A stretch of DNA of 64,000 nt from Antitrichia curtipendula. Its lineage: Eukaryota; Streptophyta; Bryopsida; Hypnales; Leucodontaceae. Shown in pieces: positions 24,630 to 36,213 of the stretch (position 1 is the stretch's first letter; every line of letters begins with the position of its first letter). The stretch lies in NCBI GenBank assembly GCA_951230915.1, contig OX579634.1, positions 16,146,725-16,210,724 on the forward strand. Direction: 5' to 3'. The notes below the pieces were generated by a model. That model made no database searches. It had not been told where the DNA came from and was given only the letters and a program-made list of their open reading frames with translations. Made by a program: the position numbers and the translations under genes.

Positions 24630-26576
24630 TCACGAGTTCGGTGCAAGTAACCGGGACTTCCCGGACGGACGAGCCCGTTTCGTTCCGCATAGAGAAGCAT
24701 TATAGAAAGATGGAGGCTTCATAATGTGGCATCCACTCCGACCACTCATTGCATCCACAACTAATGGCAGCGGCCCATTGCTCCCAAGCTGCTGCACTTC
24801 CCTGCAACCATGCTCAACACCGGACAATGGGCTCGACAACGAAAGCTCAAACGGGTCGTCCACGTTGAGAACGGGATTGGCTTTTCGTCGTTGCACTGTC
24901 TGCGTATGCCAGCTACTATCCAGAGCATTTCTCAACGGGATCAAGCTGCTATTGTGGGATTTGTGCTGCGAGTGCGCTTCCGAAGGAGCTGCAGTCGACA
25001 ACAGGTCCTTGAGCGTTTCCTTGGAGGAGCCCGCCTTATCGTCCAGTCCTGTGAAATGCTGGTCGAAGCGGAAGGAGCCTCCCTCCATGTACTGAATGTG
25101 GCGGCTGGGCAATGTCGTGCTAAGCAGTGAGCGGATGGTCAAGCGTGGGGGTGTCGAGTGCCGGGACGACACCAAGCATTGCCGCTGGACTTCCAAAGCC
25201 TCCTCCAGAGCCTCGTTGGTGGTAACGATGTTAAGCTCGAGAGAGTCTAGCAGGCGGCTCAGATCCACCCCGCTCGTCCAATTCTCGGGCTCCTTCCAGT
25301 TGCAAAGCTTGAGACGGCCGCGGTGAGTGGTGCCGCCCCACACGATGCCAATGGGTCGCGGCTTCTCGCCCGCGGCCTCGTCCCCGATGACCATGATCAA
25401 GCTTCCACTATCGCCCTCGGACTCGAAGTCTTGGCTGTCGTCGCTCACAATGAGGAAGTCGATCAGGAAACAGTGCCCTTTGTCGTTGTTGTATTCCACG
25501 GAGTAGGCCATGATGCTGCCTTTGGTCACCCCGGAGCTTCGTCCCACTTTGATCACGTGCTTGCCGATCAAGTGGTCGAGGGGCGCCTGCAAGTCCACCG
25601 GCATCACCTCCCCGACCTCGCCTACGCCTTTGACGAACGGCGTCACGAAGTTGCGGACGTCGAAGTTGCTGTCGAAGGGGACGAAGGCGCCGTCGGCGCG
25701 AACGAACGTCTCCGGGTTCATGCTCGCGAACACGCCGTACCAGAGATCCTCCCGGATGAAGGTGGTGGTGCGCTCCACGGCGCCGAGGTAGAGCCCAGGG
25801 CCCATGTGGGGGGGCAGCGGGTGGAAGAGCTTCTGCACGGGATGGTCCAGATCCACGGCTACATGCCGGTTGGTCAAAAAACCGACTTGGCTGAGCCCCG
25901 TGCGGCTGCTCACAATGGCACCGAGCGTGCCGTAAAGCTCATAACACGCCACTTGGGAGCCTGATCCGATGGTCGCGTCGCGGCCTTGGAGACCTTCCAC
26001 GAGCTCCGTGTACACAGGTTCGGGTTGCTTCTGCGAGGCCAAGTGCGAAAACTCCACCACGTCCACATCGCACCAGACGCCGCCCGGGCCCTCGAGGAGC
26101 TGCGGAAGCTCCTGATTCTCGTGGAGCCAGTGTCGGTGCACCTTGCGAGCTACGAAGACGATGATGGCGGGGATGTTGGTTTGCAAGCCCCCGCGCAGGC
26201 GGAACCCCAACGCCGTGCCGAGGCTGTAGCAACGGAGGTTCTTGCTGTGGAAGGCGCGGATGGTCAGAAGGTCGAAAAGCGTGGCGGCTTGGTGCCCCTG
26301 GGGGCGACAGCCGGGACACGACATCTCCTTCTGCAGGCGATTGAAGTAAGACGCCCGTTCGTCCCCCAGGTCATTCAGGACGAGCGGGGTGCGCCATCCG
26401 AACTGGCCCGCATTGTTGGTGGGGCGCTCATTGTGTACGCCAGAGAACGCGCCCGACTCCTTGGTCAGATCGGACTCCTTGGTCAGATCGGACTGCTGCT
26501 GCTGCTGCTGCTTGGTGGTTGTTGCACGCCCACCCGACCCGTCGCCACTTGCTGCACACTCACACTTGGTGTCCAT
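24630..26576 (-). CDS. NAL1-like trypsin-fold serine protease family protein
   Basis: A 648-residue, uninterrupted minus-strand frame. Residues ~95-460 match the plant NARROW LEAF 1 family: FDLLTIRAFHSKNLRCYSLG, then GFRLRGGLQTNIPAIIVFVA, then a trypsin-like core. The catalytic triad is visible as His238 (FLTNRHVA), Asp295 (RADGAFVPF) and Ser390 (ESEGDSGSLI); these positions lie within a few residues of those in rice NAL1, which affects leaf width, vein patterning and auxin transport. The first ~60 residues are low complexity, with six Gln and a duplicated SDLTKE. The C-terminal ~170 residues are Ser-rich and unlike any domain I recognise. The start is the first Met of the conserved frame; GC-rich third positions contrast with the surroundings. 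Nuclear/cytoplasmic location is known for rice NAL1; protease action here is an inference. Confidence 0.92.
   Translation of the reverse strand: MDTKCECAASGDGSGGRATTTKQQQQQQSDLTKESDLTKESGAFSGVHNERPTNNAGQFGWRTPLVLNDLGDERASYFNRLQKEMSCPGCRPQGHQAATLFDLLTIRAFHSKNLRCYSLGTALGFRLRGGLQTNIPAIIVFVARKVHRHWLHENQELPQLLEGPGGVWCDVDVVEFSHLASQKQPEPVYTELVEGLQGRDATIGSGSQVACYELYGTLGAIVSSRTGLSQVGFLTNRHVAVDLDHPVQKLFHPLPPHMGPGLYLGAVERTTTFIREDLWYGVFASMNPETFVRADGAFVPFDSNFDVRNFVTPFVKGVGEVGEVMPVDLQAPLDHLIGKHVIKVGRSSGVTKGSIMAYSVEYNNDKGHCFLIDFLIVSDDSQDFESEGDSGSLIMVIGDEAAGEKPRPIGIVWGGTTHRGRLKLCNWKEPENWTSGVDLSRLLDSLELNIVTTNEALEEALEVQRQCLVSSRHSTPPRLTIRSLLSTTLPSRHIQYMEGGSFRFDQHFTGLDDKAGSSKETLKDLLSTAAPSEAHSQHKSHNSSLIPLRNALDSSWHTQTVQRRKANPVLNVDDPFELSLSSPLSGVEHGCREVQQLGSNGPLPLVVDAMSGRSGCHIMKPPSFYNASLCGTKRARPSGKSRLLAPNS
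26444..26513 (-). repeat. CAG repeat and 18 bp duplication in the NAL1-like gene
   Basis: A (CTG)6-7 run on the plus strand at 26493-26513 encodes polyglutamine. Just beside it an 18 bp unit, GGTCAGATCGGACTCCTT, is duplicated and encodes SDLTKE twice. Both are likely length-variable. Confidence 0.85.
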
Positions 26577-28592
26577 GGCTCATACTGCAACTGGGCGGAG
26601 CAGGAATCGTGTTCGGCATGCGCTATTGGATCTGCTGTTCATCATGAACAAATCCCCATCGCTACCTTGGTCACCAATGGGAGCTTCACGTCGGCATCAA
26701 ATGCAAATGCATAATCTCGTACAACATGTACATTCCAGGTTCTAAACATTCTGATGCCGAATTAGTTACTGATTTTCATCCGGAAAAATCAGAACCCCAC
26801 ACCACAGTTGGAAATGCGTCTTCTGCGCCTTGAAAGACACACCTTAGCACAGATGATCGCGATGGTTTCAGAAACTTTGTGCATACAAACTTCCACTGTC
26901 AACAGCGGATTTGATTCCACCACGGGGAATCGATCACACGGATTACGCTCCGCATGAAGTACATGCTCTAGTCGAGAAGAGCTGCATCGCAGATGGAGGG
27001 GCTGATTTCAATTAATTGAATAGCCGCTGAAACATTGACCGTCCACTTGTGTGTCAGAAATCGAAGCTCCGGAAGGAACCCAAACAGACAAAGCTAATGT
27101 GATGGACAAAATAGTACTCAGAATCTCCAAGAAGACCATGCGGGAAAATGAACCAACGAAATATCTTCCGAGATACTTCCACCCACGAATATAAAAATCT
27201 TGAATAACTTAAGATATTAGCATATACCGGCGGCCCCTTTCAATGATCGACATGTCAGCTATTTGACACAAGCGAGAATATAGCAGCGAACGTGCCACTG
27301 ACCCACGAAAATCTAGAAACGATCTGACTGAAGAGTCAGGCATCTGACTCGTTCAAAAAGGGTACAACCCCACACCATGATGCATGAAATAAGTATCTCA
27401 CTTTGTGACAGCGACATCGACAGGTGCCTCAGGCTAAGTTTGCAAGTATCGCCAGACATGTCGATATGTCGATTCTAGTAAATACTAATGTATGGACACT
27501 AACAATACTCTTCACCCATTCGCAATATGCGAAGATTCTCTTATCGGAAGAGGCGAATCTGGGCATTGGCCACACGCGACATAACCCTAAATGCGCCACT
27601 ATTCAATGCTTCCTACGCACATGTCGACAGTAATCTACGCCAACCCCTCGCTCTCCCGCTGTCGGTGGCCCAATGACCGATGACGATCAAATCCCAAGAA
27701 CACAAACAATGCTTCCAGACGGTCAGAACAACATTCGCCCGCTCGTCGCACTCTAAAGCTAACGACCACAGTCCACGTCCACGTCGACTCGCAGACACAC
27801 ACTCGGAATTCTAGTCGGAAACGCAGAGTTCCTACTCAGCGAACAACCACCCAAATCCAAGACAACAACATCCAACCCCACCATCTTGACTCTCCGGACC
27901 ACCTCAAGAAACAGGAAACCGAAAAACGAATGTGTCCCAAATGTCTCCCAAATGTGTCCCAAATGTGCGCCATCGAGCGCTCGAAAACGAGATGAAGCTC
28001 GCCGGCGCGTGGAGACGACGAGGAGCATCATCGAAAGCGCAGCCAGAAAACAGTAGACGAGAGAAGCTCGCAAGAGATGCGTACCTGAAAACATGAAAAC
28101 TGGGCGAGGGAGGGTTCAAATCGGGCCGTTGTGGTATCGCAAAAACACCAGAAGAAGAAGCAGCGCCAGCAAAAGAAAATTGTGCGGGGAAATGGAAGAG
28201 GAAATCAGACAAGGAAGAAGAAGGGGCTTCACAAAAAGAACGGAGGACCATTGCTGAGGCGGCAACTAAGCGTTGAGCTTCTATCTCATGCCACGCCAAG
28301 CAGCAACAGGGCAGACCCGGGCTGGCCAGGGCCAAAGGAGGCAGACGGTCCATCGGACGAAGGAGACCGGGTTGGGCCGGGCATGGAAGGGGTCGGGTGA
28401 GGATCGCGGGTGGATCGGCCCAGCCCGCGCGATCGAGCCACCCTATCCTCGGCCTGAAATTTATTTGATACTTTCAAGTTTGATTCACTGGGCATTCTCT
28501 TTTTCGCCCGTCGGTTCGAAGCTAATCAGGAAAGTTCCTCTCTGGGTACATTCTAGTGAGTATAATCTAGGGTCAATAAAAGGTTTGAACTC
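26577..28592 (-). promoter_or_regulatory. Upstream region and possible 5' UTR of the NAL1-like gene
   Basis: A GC-rich island at about 27,880-28,450 lies 1.3-1.9 kb upstream of the minus-strand start, with AT-richer sequence between. It could be a first non-coding exon plus promoter, or a separate small transcript. Overlapping frames on both strands have no protein-like motif. Within it, 27931-27971 holds three tandem copies of an 11 bp unit (TGTGTCCCAAA with one TGTCTCCCAAA). Confidence 0.35.
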
Positions 28593-28871
28593 TAAAAGCG
28601 TCCTCTAACACGGAGGTACATTTTGCTTTTTCATTGCACCAGCAATGTACAAATAGTGCACATTTCAAAAGGTGGACACTTTTAGAGCCCAAACATGACC
28701 AATACATTTCAACTTCAAAAATTCATAACAAGTTTCAAAAAGTTTCAAAAAACATGAAACAACTTAAGTTAGATGTTAAATTCATTTGTCCTTCAAGAAA
28801 AATTTACTGAAAAATGTTTCAAGAAGTATAACCTCCCCAAATTAATAATCAAATCTTAAATGGACGCTTTA
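28593..28871. mobile_element. ~275 bp dispersed MITE-like repeat, copy 1
   Basis: Ends TAAAAGCGTCC and GGACGCTTTA are inverted copies. Inside, ATTTCAACTTCAAAAATTC, ATGAAACAACTT and AAAATTTACTGAAAAATGTT recur at 36724-36995 and 38095-38345. No coding capacity. Confidence 0.65.
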
Positions 28872-29313
28872 TGAAACTCCTACATTAGTAGATATCTTCT
28901 AGAGTCAATGAGAGGGAAATAATAACGCTTCCTTTTTCAAGAAACCAGAGTACTATAGGGTACATTGATCACTACAAGAAATATGTGTTGTTTTTTACTC
29001 TTTTTCCAACATTGTTTTCAACATGAAAGTGTCTGAAATAATGTTTAAAAAAATTCAACTTATTTGTGTCCAAGAAAATATCAAAAATTAATGTGGTCGA
29101 AATGCATGTCAAAAAAAGAGTTTGGAAATGAGAGCCCAAAATAGTGTCAGGAAACAAATTCTTGGCACTGATCATTCATAATTAATTTCACAAATCTCCA
29201 AGAAAATATGAAAACAACTGGAATTTGATTTGCTATACTAAGATCCCATTTTTTAAAGTACCAAATGAACAAAAAAATTCACTTGTAGCCAGATGAAAAA
29301 AATCCCCTCCATC
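28872..29313. other. AT-rich gene-free interval
   Basis: No gene or structured element recognised. Confidence 0.45.
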
Positions 29314-29726
29314 TAAGGTAGGAGGCTCTTAAATCACCCATCTAAGGCTGATCTGCCTTTTTCATATGCTTCCTTGGTCGGTAGTATTTTTAATTCATTT
29401 TTCAGAGATAGAAAAATAGACGAGGAATCTAACATAAGTGGTTTCATATTTTTTTGAGCAATATTGAATTAGTTATGAATTTTCAAAGGAGATGTATCAT
29501 AGGTCCCTATTTGTGACCCTAGGTCTTCCATAAACCGCTCACTTGCAAGATGGAAAAAAGCAAAGCCGATGATTGGTTGGGACCCCTTTTTTCTAATTCA
29601 TTCATAGCACTATAGCGGTCAATTTAAGGATCATTTCATTCCATTTAAAGATCACCTCATTCCATTCAAGGGCCATTTATAGGAGCGGTTCTTAATGCCC
29701 GAGTGATTTCAGAGCCTCCTACCTTA
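29314..29726. mobile_element. TA-flanked MITE (Stowaway-like), copy 1
   Basis: 413 bp with perfect 15 bp inverted ends TAAGGTAGGAGGCTC / GAGCCTCCTACCTTA. If the outer TA on each side is the target duplication, the element is of Tc1/mariner type. A second copy with the same ends is at 48317-48735, sharing GAGGAATCTAAC, TTATGAATTTTCAAA and GGTTCTTAATGCCCG-like blocks. No transposase. Confidence 0.75.
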
Positions 29727-32639
29727 CCATAAGGTGAGAGGTTTAATCCCTAAATGCCCAAGGTATCATATTCTGGTGTTGACTATACTTTGACATTAAA
29801 TAAAACCTTACCAAATTTCTATTTTTAATATTTTTTGTAGTTGAATATCCTTTGAAGTCTATTTTAAGCATCAAAACTTCAATTCATAAAAAATTATTTA
29901 TGATTTTCTATTAAAGATTTTGTTCAACGGTGTCCATTACAAATCTTGATTTTTTAGTGTTAGAGGCTATTGGAGATGAGCCTTTTATGTATTGAATCTT
30001 TGAGGGGAAGCACATTAGAAATCCATTCAAAAAAATTGTAAAATGGATTTCAAGAAGCTATAGGTTGATTATGGTTTACATGTTCTTCATGTCTTCAATT
30101 TTAGATTCAACATGTTATAAGAAGATTGAAAGACTTCAAATTAATTTCACAATTTTTACACCCCGATGATCAAACATTATAATCTTTCAATCTGTAAATA
30201 ATATTGTTGTGTTTTATTTTCCTATGTGGTCCATAACATGTCTAATTTGAATTTGTAAGATTTTTGCAATGTATATTTTACACTTCATTGTTGAAATTTT
30301 GTTGAAAAGTGTTGACAACAATATATTTTTACAATGTTATTCTTCAAGGAAGAAAGGTACATCAAGAATATTTATATAGAATTTTGCATTGAACAGAATA
30401 ACAGTAGAACCACGTTCTCTATTAGATGGTGAATTCTAACTTATATTATATTTAGGCTACTCATAATTATAGATTATTATATGTTGGTAGATTAGATCAT
30501 ATGTAACTTATTTTTTATGTATTTACATATATTTACTTATTTTATAATTATTATTTATATCTGCGTATATTTATGTGTGTTTATTATATTTAATACACAT
30601 TTTCATCATTTGGTTACACTTTTATGCACATTGTGTGTTACTTAGATGGTCAAACTTTTATCTATAATATACGGGTTTAGTTGAGCAATATAACAAACTA
30701 AAAATTTGACAGATGTACTACCTTGCACTTGAGGTTCAAGAATTTTGGGTATAGTTGTTGTATAAATGTAACTATAAATTATTGAGAAGTTAGTTGGTTA
30801 GACTAGTATTCTAAGGGGAGTTTTGAAATTCAAACTCTTTAAGACAAATCAATTTTGACAATCTAAAATTTGATTTTGTAATTGATATATAGTTCAATTT
30901 GACAGATGACTAATTTTATTCTTCATTTTTGTTATTGTTGTGTTGTTTTAATTGGTTTAAAAGCTATTGATTTTAACTAAATGCACAATGTGAACAAAGC
31001 ACACTTACTCATGTTGAATCTTTGTTTAAATTTGGTTAACCTTACTATGTATTGCCCTAAAGTCTCATATTTTGCATAATTTTTTTGGTATTAGTAGAAG
31101 TTGCTTCAAGTGAAAAAAGATCATGTATATACTAAGTTCAATTGTAAGAGCAATAGATTCAAAAGAGAGCCTCAACAATGTTTATCTTATTGTATTATAT
31201 CACTTAAAGGTATTTATTTGAGATCTATTTTTGAGGCTTGGATATGTCTAATTGAAGGGTGGCTTACAATAATTATTAAACTACTTTATATTTTATTTTA
31301 TGAAAAATTAATTGTTCAAATTCCTAAATTTGAATTCAACATCATACATGATACCCTTAAAATTGAAAATTGACATTTCATCCTTGGTTTAGTACAAATG
31401 ATAAACTATTTTTGAAAAATAAGAAATCACTTGTCTTAATCTTCCTTGCTAAAAAATGGAACAAAAATTTGTACAAATGCTTTGAATTCAACCAAAAATA
31501 ATTTATTCCACTAAGTGCTTAGACACAATAACTATTCAAATCAAATTTCTTTAATAAAAAATAACTATTGAATCTATTTGTCCACCTTCAAGCTAATATT
31601 TCACCTTATAGCTTCAAGCTTTCTTAATTTGAGATCCAAAAAACATATTTGAATCCATATTAGTATTTTTAACAAAGACAAAATATTGGGCCTTTGCAAA
31701 TTAGGATATCCAAATTTGGGTAGCCTCTCCAAAATTCATTAATTTTTTTGGTTTATTTATATTATTGGAAAGACTAATATCTATGTAAAAAATTTCAAAT
31801 CATTCTATTTTGAATATTGAGATGAAAGTTATAAATAAGGTTGTGAGTGATAAAGACAAAAATATTATATAAAATTTAGATTTTTGAATTCAAGTTTTGA
31901 AAATTCTCAAATATATTTAAGAACTTACAATATGCTTTGCTTACTACTAATGTAACAATTTACCTTAGGAATCAACATTTTACCATTGGAATCAACATGT
32001 CAAAGTTATTAACAATTAATTTAGAGTTTTTTTCTTTGTATTAAAATTTTAAAGAAACTAATATGATTTTTCTTTCTTTCAAAAGAAAATCTCAACTCTT
32101 TTCTAATATGTCCTTTGGAATACTCAAGTTCCAAGACACAAATAATTTTTTCTAAAAAAATTAAAAGACAAAGCAGCTTCATTTTTCAAAAGAGTATTTG
32201 AAAACAATTTTGATCCCTGTATATTGCAAAACTTAAAATTCAAATGCTTATATATTTTTGAAATCGTAAAAATTATTATTAAAAAAATTACTCATACAAG
32301 AACAAATTATTTAGAATTAAAATAGTTAGAATTTAATTAATGACCTTTAAAAGCTTCGTGTTTTATTATCTAAGAATGTTGTGACCAATTTCATTCATGC
32401 ATGCATACTAATATACTTATGTATGAAAAACTTTGTGGTTAAGTGTTTGTGGATTTTGTTAATGGACTTAAAAAAGGGAATCTAGGATTTAGTTATTGAA
32501 GGTACAAGGTCCACTCTAGATTTCATGAATTAGAATCAATCAATGAATTGGAAAATCTAACAAACATAACACAATTAAGCTTGTAACATACATACTAGAA
32601 TCTCAATAACAACCATCTACTAGATAACTTATTTATTTA
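29727..32639. other. AT-rich interval with an inverted match to 59.0-59.3 kb
   Basis: No gene is supported. TAATCCCTAAATGCCCAAG at about 29742 recurs at about 59049, and the segment around 30150-30260 (GATCAAACATTATAATCTTT onward) is the reverse complement of 59150-59260. This looks like remnants of another repeat family whose ends resemble the TTAA elements (TAATCCCTAAA). Too decayed to bound. Confidence 0.4.
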
Positions 32640-34444
32640 ATGGGGAGGACATTGGATAATGACACGAAGACCTCGTGGTGTTTTCCTGCAGTGATGACGG
32701 TTCAAATGCTGAGCATTTTGGAGAGTGCCGTCCCAGCTTTCATTAGGCAACACTTTGTGGATATCCGAGCGGGTCGCAAAGGTTATGCAGGATATGGTCG
32801 AGACGTCGAGGATGTATCCAATGCTCGTTGGAATTGGCAAGTTACAATCTCTGTAGTGCAACACGAAGAGCGTAAAGCCTCATTTCACGTGAGATGTAGA
32901 GGAGGGTTCTTTGAGGACGAGTACATTGAACTTGGCAAACCATGTTTATGGATTTTTGATTGTAGACGTGGAGGTTCGCAAGGGGAGGACATACCAGGGT
33001 CGAACGAGGATTATAGCAAGGTTATGCAGCAACTCAAAAATTGGATGTCTTGCATTTTTCGTTGGAATGCCGTGTTTTTTTTTCCGCTAGGCATATCCTT
33101 TGACGGAGCGATGGAGTCGAGGATGGCGTTGCCAGAGGGCTGCCACGTGCTCAAAGGTTCTTGGATATTTCAAGCAGAAACGGTGTCCTCATACGTGAAT
33201 GATCTGCATCATGGCGAGCAACGACGGCGTGGTGTACAACCCGTTGGTGGCATTATCATCCTCTTGAATTATTACAAAGAGAGTGGATTCATGGAAAACC
33301 TTCCTAGCAGTACGGATGACTTACATGTCATATTTCAAGACTCTTGGAGTACATAAGTGATGCCTCGAGCGCAAGATAAGTTTGAGAGGACACCAACGGA
33401 GTTGAAGAGATTGGTACAAATGTATTTGCCGCGTAATTGGGGGTTGGTAACATTAGGCATCACAATGGCAGTGCTAGGGATTTTGGAGACAGGATACGTG
33501 GGCAATGATGTTATCATTATGGAAGGTGTCTCGTTGAAAACGCAATTCGTGTACGACAAATTGCAATCGATGTACGGGGAGAAGTTGGTGATGGTGAACA
33601 GTATGAATATGGCCGCCGAACGCAGATCCTCACAAGTGTTGACTAGAAGAGAGAGCTTGCGTGGTCCTGGTGTTTTTGAAATAGATGGAGGTGTGCCACC
33701 AGGTAGAGTTGAAAGACTACCGCGGTCATCTAGGGACTCCTCTGATGAAGAAGAGAGAGATCAAGTGAAAAGATGGGGAAGGCGGAAGGGGAAAGCTAAA
33801 GCAGTTGATTTGGGAGCCTCATCGACGAACGAAGATGAGAGTGATGCTGAGCGGACACAGTCTGACAGATTACCAAGTGCTGGCCGAAGTTTAGGTTCTC
33901 GTGATACTGATGCAGTCAGTGACGCCCGTGGGGACCAAGCAAACTTGATGGAAGTAGAGCAAGACCCGGATTTTGTTGTTCCAGAAGTAATTGAGGAGGT
34001 GGACAACGTGGAACCAGAATAAGTTGAAGAGGGTGTGGAAGAAAATGCAGATACAACAGCACAAACGGAGTCCATGTCAACGTTGTCAGCATTCAGTCAA
34101 TTGGATCAAATGAGCTTTGTCCCAGATGGTGAAGGATATTATCGTAATAGGGACAACGTTCGATTCACTCGGACAGGTGAAGGACCACATTACATTTATC
34201 ACCGAGTGACTTCCATCTTGGAAGGACCTTCTCTGACGTCAACTTTATCAGAAGGAGTGACAACGCCTGTTGCAAGCATCATGGTGGATGCAGCGTTGCA
34301 GTTACCTCTTCGCCTCCAATGAATCCAATCCGTGGACCAAGTGCACACGATCAAGCGGAGGCAAGTGGTGGAGGAGAAGGAGGAGACTTGGTGCAATCAT
34401 CTGCACGAGTATTGGAGACACCGGATGAAGCAGGGCCGTTATAA
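32640..34444 (+). pseudogene. Decayed DNA N4/N6-methyltransferase-like reading frame
   Basis: One frame runs from ATG 32640 to TGA 34322 with only two in-frame TAA stops (33354-33356 and 34020-34022). A +/-1 shift near 34298 then continues a protein-like frame to TAA 34442-34444, about 600 codons in all. The middle resembles the PF01555-type (beta-class) arrangement: a region ending in QQLKNWMSCIFRWNAVFFFP (the segment after the usual DPPY motif), then TPTELKRLVQMY, then LVTLGITMAVLGILETGYVG (the place of the FxGxG SAM-binding motif). Both key motifs look degenerate: no D/SPPY is seen and the Gly pattern is broken. An acidic, Ser/Glu-rich tail follows. GC content is far above the flanks. The family call is by eye from motif order; a captured transposon gene or former host gene are both possible. 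Confidence 0.45.
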
Positions 34445-35181
34445 GAGACATAGTAGCACGTGTGATGGTAGAGTAAGGTGTGTGAGAGTGTAGACCTTGT
34501 TTGCTAGTTTTGAAAGACTATAAAGATGTTCGAATGACTGTATGGTTTTTGATTGGTGTGAGCACATAATTAAAAAATGTGAAGGTAGTTGCTAAACCTT
34601 CAATGTCATTCTGGATTTATAAATAAATATCCCTAAAATTGTAGTGAATATTGCTATATACATGGTATACGCATGTAAATATTATAACATGAATGTCACT
34701 GCAAAGTGTTGAGCATGAATGTTAATACATGAGACCAAACCAAACGATTGATAGGAAGAAATATTATATGTTGGACCTGTATTTCTCTTGGAATGACTAA
34801 AATAGCATCCTCATAGAGAGTTTGCATTCGAAGTGGTAGTATTGCATGATGAAATTAAAAAATTGATCTCTTGAAAATCTGGAGGGTACTCAAGTTTTTG
34901 GTAACACATTTTTTTTGAATAGTTTTGCATACCATCATTGCACTTGGCCAAGTGCAAAAATGTCTAATTCAGTATTCTAGCCAAATAGGAATATTTCCCT
35001 CCAAACCTAAGCTCTTCTATAGAGTCTTGGGATTTTCAAAATATGTAATGTTCTTACAAATTTTTAGAGTTGACATGTATGAATTGAAGAGGTCCATATT
35101 TAGTCTACTATTAGATTTGCAAGATAAAATGACTTACACCCACATTCATCTAATCTCAACATCATACAATATGACTAATTA

Positions 35182-35191
<10 letters not shown>

Positions 35192-35222
<31 letters not shown>
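35192..35222. repeat. (AT)n microsatellite
   Basis: Perfect alternating AT run, followed by a short CACA/TACA-rich stretch. Confidence 0.95.
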
Positions 35223-35229
<7 letters not shown>

Positions 35230-35672
35230 TACATACACACATGCGTGTGTGCATATAAACATAAAAATAATAATAAAATAAAGCATTATCATCATGCATT
35301 ATATTCGAAAACTTGTCTCTCATGCACTATTATACAAGAGGACCATATTATTTTTTATCCCTTTTTTGAAGAATTATCACATGAATTTCTTTTAAATTTA
35401 AATTTTAGAAAGAATTTGTGAAATGTAACTAATTTTTTTAAATAAATTGCACATTAAGTACTCAATTGTTGGTTGTCTACCTAAGCAAAATATCCTTCCA
35501 TAAATATTTTGGTGCTGGCAAATAATTTTGATTTTTTCTTGATGGCTTAAAAAATTAAAATATAAAATACTTATTGTCAAAAACAAAAACAAAATGTACT
35601 ATGTTCAATCAATATTGATAAAATTTGTACTATGCTACAATACAATTTTACATTGTTGTATTGTATTATGTA

Positions 35673-35677
<5 letters not shown>

Positions 35678-35703
<26 letters not shown>
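35678..35703. repeat. (AT)n microsatellite
   Basis: Perfect alternating AT run of about 25 bases. Confidence 0.95.
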
Positions 35704-35708
<5 letters not shown>

Positions 35709-36066
35709 ATTTTAAAATAACATAAATTTTTTCTATTTATTAAAAAACACTACAAATTTTATATTTTCAAACTCTAAGAAATAAATACTTTAGATTCTAG
35801 CAAATTTTAGTGTAGGTAAAACTAAATATCATTGTTAATGTAATACAAACCATAATGAATAGCATCGTCTATAAAATATAAATGTCTCCTCTGAGAGAGG
35901 AATATATATTGGCGGGTGTACAGTGCAAAAGGTGCAAAAGGCATCTAGTAGGCCTTGGAATTCCAGGGTCAATCACAAATCTTTGCAAACCTACACACAA
36001 CTCCAAGTACACACCCACAAAAGACAACATCTTCTAAGACATCTAATAAACTTTTAATGTTAACCC

Positions 36067-36213
36067 GTGAAGGACATTGAGGCCAAAAAGTGGACAAAGG
36101 ATGATTTCATGATTTCATTGTTCATTGTAGCCGAAATAAAAGAATGCACATATTGGTCCAATAATCAAAGAAGTTTGGTTGACTACCTTGGTTGCGGAGG
36201 CCGCTTCCTTTAA
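36067..36213 (+). pseudogene. Short decayed coding-like repeat, copy A
   Basis: A 48-codon plus-strand frame (VKDIEAKKWTKDDFM... CTYWSNNQRSLVDYLG) ends at TAA 36211-36213. A related sequence lies at 55146-55275, where KDAEAEKW and CTYWSNN are both preserved but in different frames. Two decayed copies of the same protein-coding segment suggest a transposon gene or retrocopy. The protein family is not recognised. Confidence 0.4.

Larger units (their letters stand above)
34445..36066. other. AT-rich gene-free interval
   Basis: Right after the methyltransferase-like relic the sequence reads like a short 3' UTR, then becomes AT-rich with two AT microsatellites. No gene supported. Confidence 0.45.

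Noticed and set aside
25323..25964. 213-codon plus-strand frame
   Set aside because: It lies antisense to the NAL1-like gene, whose conserved catalytic motifs fix the coding strand; GC-rich third positions create the shadow.
27904..28353. 149-codon minus-strand frame upstream of the NAL1-like gene
   Set aside because: Overlapping frames exist on both strands, composition is Ser/Ala/Phe-rich without motif, and the region fits a leader or promoter better.
32640..34322. Alternative genetic code (TAA read as Gln) to explain the in-frame stops
   Set aside because: The clearly functional genes in the window use ordinary stops and show no internal TAA; decay by C-to-T change is simpler.
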